Part shown: one piece after another, positions 51,601 through 57,600 of the stretch
Numbering within the stretch: the first letter of the stretch is position 1
Layout of the letters: the number at the start of each line of letters is the position of its first letter
Assembly (NCBI GenBank): GCA_030765065.1
Contig: CM060977.1
Coordinates: 91,343,795 to 91,407,794 of the forward strand
Length of the DNA: 64,000 nt
Direction: 5' to 3'
DNA from: Deroplatys truncata
Taxonomy: Eukaryota; Arthropoda; Insecta; Mantodea; Mantidae
Translations under genes and position numbers: made by a program
The notes under the pieces: model-generated
Told to the model about the DNA's origin: nothing
The model's database searches: none
The model's input: only the letters and a program-made list of their open reading frames with translations

Positions 51601-54600
51601 TATCTTTCTGACCTACTAATCGTATAAAATTCCTTCTGATTGAAAAGGACTTTTCCCAGAAAATTCAAGATAAACATTTAATTTATAATATAAATATCAT
51701 TTTATATTTTAATCAAAATTGTTAAGAGCTATTTTTGAGAAAGTAAAAAATTTTGGAAAATTTTCCATGTACAGGTTAGTTTTGGCTAGGGGATTTTCTT
51801 GGAAGTCTTTGTGTTGCACCTTTGGAAGGTACTGAATGTAATGCCAAGTTTGGTATTTATCCAACATTTTGTTTCAGAGTTATGTTGTTCACAGACATGT
51901 ACACCCGTGGACCTTTTCTTCTTTTTGATTCAGTGGACCTCAAAACATGTATTTCCAGTGAAATCTAGGTACCAAACTTTTGGGTGAAATACAATAATTT
52001 CTCTACATACCTACTTCCTTTATGCATGTCCATATTATGGGGAATTATTTGTCCGCAATGCTTCTAACTGGTTCTCTTCCCCCTCCGCTTCCCCTACTCA
52101 ATGTGTGCCGGCTAATCAGTTGACGTGAAGTCTCTGTATAAATGTTGATACTTGTGAGATCACATGTTAGTGCTGTTATAATGTCAAAACGTCTGTATAC
52201 TTTAGCACAGAAAATCTTCATGTACGATTCTTAGGTAATGACAAAATTGTGGAGAAGTGAGATGGTGATTTATAGATAGATTCTCTCTTGTCTGTGCACT
52301 TTAGAGAGAAACTGTTCATAATCTTGTGAATAGATTTAGGGAAACAGGATCTACAGAAAACAGAAGTTAAATCACCAAGTTCTTACACAGGAAAAACTTG
52401 ATTACATTAGAGGAAAGTTAGAATGAAATCCAAAAAAATCTGAGAAAGCTTGCACAGAATTCGAATTTTGCAAACTTCAGCTTGGATTGCTGCAAAGCTT
52501 TTAAATGTAAAATCCTGTAAGATAACAACTGTAGTTCAGGAATTGCAATCCCACAATAATGAGGGTAGAGTTAATTCCTGCAATTGGGTGTTGGATATTG
52601 TTAATGACTGCTCTACTGACCCAAGTTCAATTTCTTTTTGTCGGGAAGCATAGTGTCATTTACATGGCCACGAATTAATAAGCATTAATGAAAATTTTCT
52701 CATATGGTGTGATAGGTGTGGTAGCACAAGGACATCATTTCCAACATCTTCTGCAAGAAAAGGTATGTGGTTATTGCAATTATGATTTTTGGGTGAAATC
52801 TAGGTGCTTGAATTTAACCCCTGCCCAAATTATTTTGGTACATATGCTGCTCTTCCTCCAATTCTTAAACCGGTTTTATATCCCTTTCACAGGCACTTTA
52901 ACATAAGTGATTTAAATAGCCATGATTGTTAAGATGAGATGAACTGGACTGGCCATCCAGTCAAAGCCAAACATCATGAGTTTAAATGCCAATGACTGCA
53001 GTAAAATAATGTGCCTGTGGAAAAGGATGGGGAGGGCCCACATAAAATAATTGGTGTGATAGCACATGCATGGATGATGTTATATTTGACTTGCAGTTGC
53101 ACAGATTTTGCTATCTGTTATAAAAAACCTACAATAGTACTAAAATAAATTAACATATTTATGATATAAAATAGCTACAAATACTTGTAATTTATTGTTA
53201 AAGATGAATATAATATGAATATTAAAAAAAAATTTAAATATTCAGGTAAGTTGCTCTTACGGGGTCCCCAACAGCGATGGAAGTGATGTCTTATATGTCC
53301 TACAGATGTCACTCTGTGTCGTTCCCTAGCTCTAACGCAATGTTGGCAACATATGAATAACTAATGCCGCCAAAGCCGGTAACATACTCAGCCTCAAGGC
53401 GTAGCCGAGGGATTGAGGGCCCTCAGCCTCAAAGCATAGCTGAGGGATGTTTTTTAGATGGAGGAGTGTAGCAGTTGCGGCCTTTGATCGCAACTGCAAA
53501 ACGATTACAGGGCTCAGCTGAGGGATCTGCGCGTCAAACTCGAATTATTCATGTTTGCAGAAATTCCTTATTTCGCGGATTTCATTCTTATTTAGGTTGG
53601 CACTTCCCATTCAGCGTCTGTTTTAGCGGGAAGATGGCTGCGTTTGCTGTGTTTACATCGCAATTTTTCTATAAAAGTAAAACACCTAAAAGGGGCGGGC
53701 AGGTGGGCACCAGGTATTGGCGAGATCACAGCTACTTATTTCCTCACTCTTAAGGTAATTTATTCCATTCCTTCTTGCTTTTTTTCAGTGTTTTCAACAG
53801 GGACCCCAGAAGAGCAAAATAGCCAAATATTCTAATTATTTTCTAAAAATAGTGATTTTACATTAGACATCTTTACACCTCCAGATCAGGAAAGAGGTTA
53901 AGTGTGCTTCCCACTGCCAAGAAAACTCCTGTTAAGACTAGCCACACGTACAGAGGAAAGTTCTGCGGGTACGTGGTAGAGGATTTTAAAATTCCTTTAC
54001 AATGTATTTAGCTTAAACTAAAGGTTTCCTCTCTGAAGTTTTTATTTTCTCCTTTGCAAAAGTTTTCTGCAATAGTATAACATAGTCACTCACCTGAAAC
54101 TTCAGTGAATCAGATATCCTTAACAAAACCTGAAGTGCATCATTACTGGTCTTGCTCTTTTCTAGAAGTCCCACATATGCTGCAGCTGAACTCCCAGGTA
54201 TCAACTTTTTCACCAACCTCAGCTTCTTTAGAGGTTTTGGTTGTTCCTGTAAGAATAAAAAACAGACCAACATACACATGTGTTTTGCGGGTATAAAAAA
54301 CATTGAAGTAGCAATGTTTCTGGCCTTCAAAGTAGTAATATTGTTTCCATAGATCCCTAAAAAATGCTTTAACTTCTAATGGTACACACATGTTGATTTT
54401 CTCAATACCCTTCCTTTGCCCTTCTTCCATTGTCTATCTTCAAAACATTTAATAATATATTCTATGGGTTACCTTATTTTTGTAATATTCTTTATAGCAT
54501 CTCAATTTGTTATATTCCTTGTAACAGACACAACAAATTGAATGAAAACTATGATTAATGAGCATTCTTGCCAACGTCCTGAAATTAAAACTGGTAAGTT

Positions 54601-57600
54601 TCCCATGTCCAACAAAGCTTAATGATTTTGCAATGACATGGAATTAGATAGGGTAAAATGTTCATGCAGTAAATGTTCAACAATTACAAGCAAAAACATT
54701 GTGATACATTCACATGACTTTCTCTACAGTTTATTAGAGTTTATAACTATCCTCACAAAAGCTTATTTTCTATCTACTTCATTTTAATTGAGATAAAACC
54801 TTTGCAGAAATAGTTAAATTAAACATTTCATTATAGATACAAAGGGAACAGTGATAAGTCAAATATTTAAGAATTGGATGCTATATGCTGGCCTTAAAAT
54901 TTCATACTGTTTCCATGCAATTGCGAAAAACAACTGAATGTTGACAGAATTTCATAGAATGAAAAGTATTGAACCATGCGAACCATTAATAACGGATATC
55001 TCGGAAATGACTTATGCCACAAAAAAGTTATTTGAAACAAATTTCACATTTTGTGTGGTAGGTTTTCGTCTATCGCTCGTTTACCAGTTATACCACATTA
55101 TAAACAATTCCTTCCAAATGAAGAGGACTTCACAGGCTATTCCCAGAAAATTCAAGATATACATTTCACTTATCACGTAAATATCTGAAATATGGACATT
55201 TTAATCAAAATCGTTAGCCATTTTTTGGAAAACCAAAAATTTTGCTAAATCTTCCACATAAAGGATAGTTTGGGGTGGGGAGGATTTCCTTGCAAACCTT
55301 TGTGCCACATCTTTGAAAGATACTGAATTTAAATACCAAGTTTGGCATTTATCTGACTTTTCGTTCTTGAGTTATGCTATTTATAGAAACATGGACGTTT
55401 TTCTAAAAATGCTATTTTTTGGATTCAGGGAGCCTCAAAACATGTGTATCTGCTGATATCTTGATGTTGAATTTTGAGTGGAATGCAATACCTTGCCAAC
55501 CTGATATATATGTGGTACAAAAAGTAAAAATTATATGTAAAATAAATGGGAATTTTGTTATAAAACAATCCTTGGTAATGTTGCTGCCATCCTCTCCCTG
55601 TCCTACGTCACCGTATGCTGCCAACATGCTAAAGTAAAACAGCACTAGAAATACGCGAGTGGCAGTAACGCATTATGAGGATGGTGTTGGCATTATGTAT
55701 AAATGCCGACAAGACGGAGAAGACCGCGGGAAAGTACCTCTATCGATTATTACTGGGTATATAAATTATTCTTTCTCAAGCTTTTTACTTTCTCTATCAC
55801 ATACCTAGTAGGCAGAGAAGGTATTGAATTCCATCCAAAAATTCGGGACCGAGCTTTCGCTGCAACTACATGATTTGAAGTTCCATGAATCGAAAGAAAG
55901 CAAAATTGAAAAGTCAAATAAATACAACACCTGGTATTTAGGTTCAGTACCTTCCAAAGATGCGACACAAAGAGTTTTCAAGAGAATCTCCTTCCCCGAC
56001 TACCCTTTACATGCAACATTTTTCGAAAACTTTTAATTCTTTGAAAAATGGCTCTAACAATTTTTATTAAAATATCATATATTAAAGATATTTACATGAC
56101 AAAATATGGCTGGCTCCGTAGTTCAGTCTTTAGAGCACCTGCTTTCTGTACCAAGGGTCCTGGGTTTGATTCCCGGCTGGGGTGGGAAGTTTTCTCTATC
56201 CAAGATTATTCCCTATCCTCCCCCAGTCTGGAAGTATGAATGAGAGTGTGAATGTGTGTGTGTGTGTGATCTAATGATTAAAAAAACCAAAAGAAGACAA
56301 CCAACCCAACGACAAGCGAATACGAGTTAACACCATTGCTTTGGGCAATATATGGTTAAAGGCAGAGTACAAATGGAACTTTAAGAAAAATAAAATTTAT
56401 ATCTTGAATTCTCTGGAAATAGCCTGAGAAGTCCTCTTCATTCGGCAGGAGTTTTGTATAATCTTTTATAATTGGTAAACGTTAGCGATAGATGAAAACA
56501 TACCACACAAAAAATGTAGATCTCTTTAAAACGCACAATTCATTTAAAATGTTTTCTGTGGCATAACCCATTTCTGAGATATCCGTTATCAAAGATTCAA
56601 ATTTTTCAATACCTGTCATTCTTTCTTATCGATTTCAATTGTTTCTCACGATGTCATGGAAACGGTATGGATATTGCCACCTCATTGCAGTACATGTGTG
56701 GCTCATGGACAATGACAACAATGCTGCCACTGCTTCTGTGTAATAACGTATGCTGCTATTTCACCTAATCTACAACAATGTGTTCATGGCTCAAGGACAA
56801 TGACAACAATGTTGCTGCTTCTGTGTAATAACGTATATGTGCTATAATGTGTTTGCCCTAAAAGAAAAGCATTTTCACCGGGTATGAATCAACATGCAGG
56901 TTTGGTTAACTTTGTACAATAGTGTGCTTCAATGCAATATAACAAACAAAGAAAAATTGTATGTGTTTGAAATAACCGTGCCGCACCGTGAATTTCGTGT
57001 TACAATGTTGTTATCTTCCGCGCCTTCATTTCCTACGGTTGGCAACGCTCGAACTCCTTAAGCCACGCCCAGGCATTCATTCTTCATACTGCCAACATAC
57101 ACATCATTCTAGTGTTATTAATCGCTACAACATTGGTATGATTTAGCGAGGTGACGTAGGACAGGGAGAGGACGGCAGCAACATTACCGAATCCTTGAAG
57201 ACCTGGCAGTACTGCTTCTTTCTGTCATACATGCTGAAATTCTTCCTGGTGCCACAATAAACATGTATCAAAGCAGAGAACACTACTTCCTAGGCTATAC
57301 ACAGATTTCTAGTCCATACTTCAAGTTTCAGAAATAAAACTGTCACAAAAATGGGAAACATATATACTTTACAATTAACAATGCCAATAATTTAATGTTC
57401 ATGCTCTACTGCTGGTTACTAGAGATTGCTAGTGGTGCAATAAAATTTTAAATCTGTACACCATACATTTTGTTACAGCCTGGTGATGGGAGACCATCAT
57501 CATGTCGGATAGACTCGCGGATAAGCTTTGGCCTATCATAGCACTGTATACCAATTAGCACAGTACATTCAGTTTGTAATCAAGTTTTACAACATAATGC

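Noticed and set aside
56107-56180. tRNA-like sequence
   Set aside because: Good T arm and A/B boxes but the acceptor stem does not pair, and it is the head of a repeat of about 290 bp.
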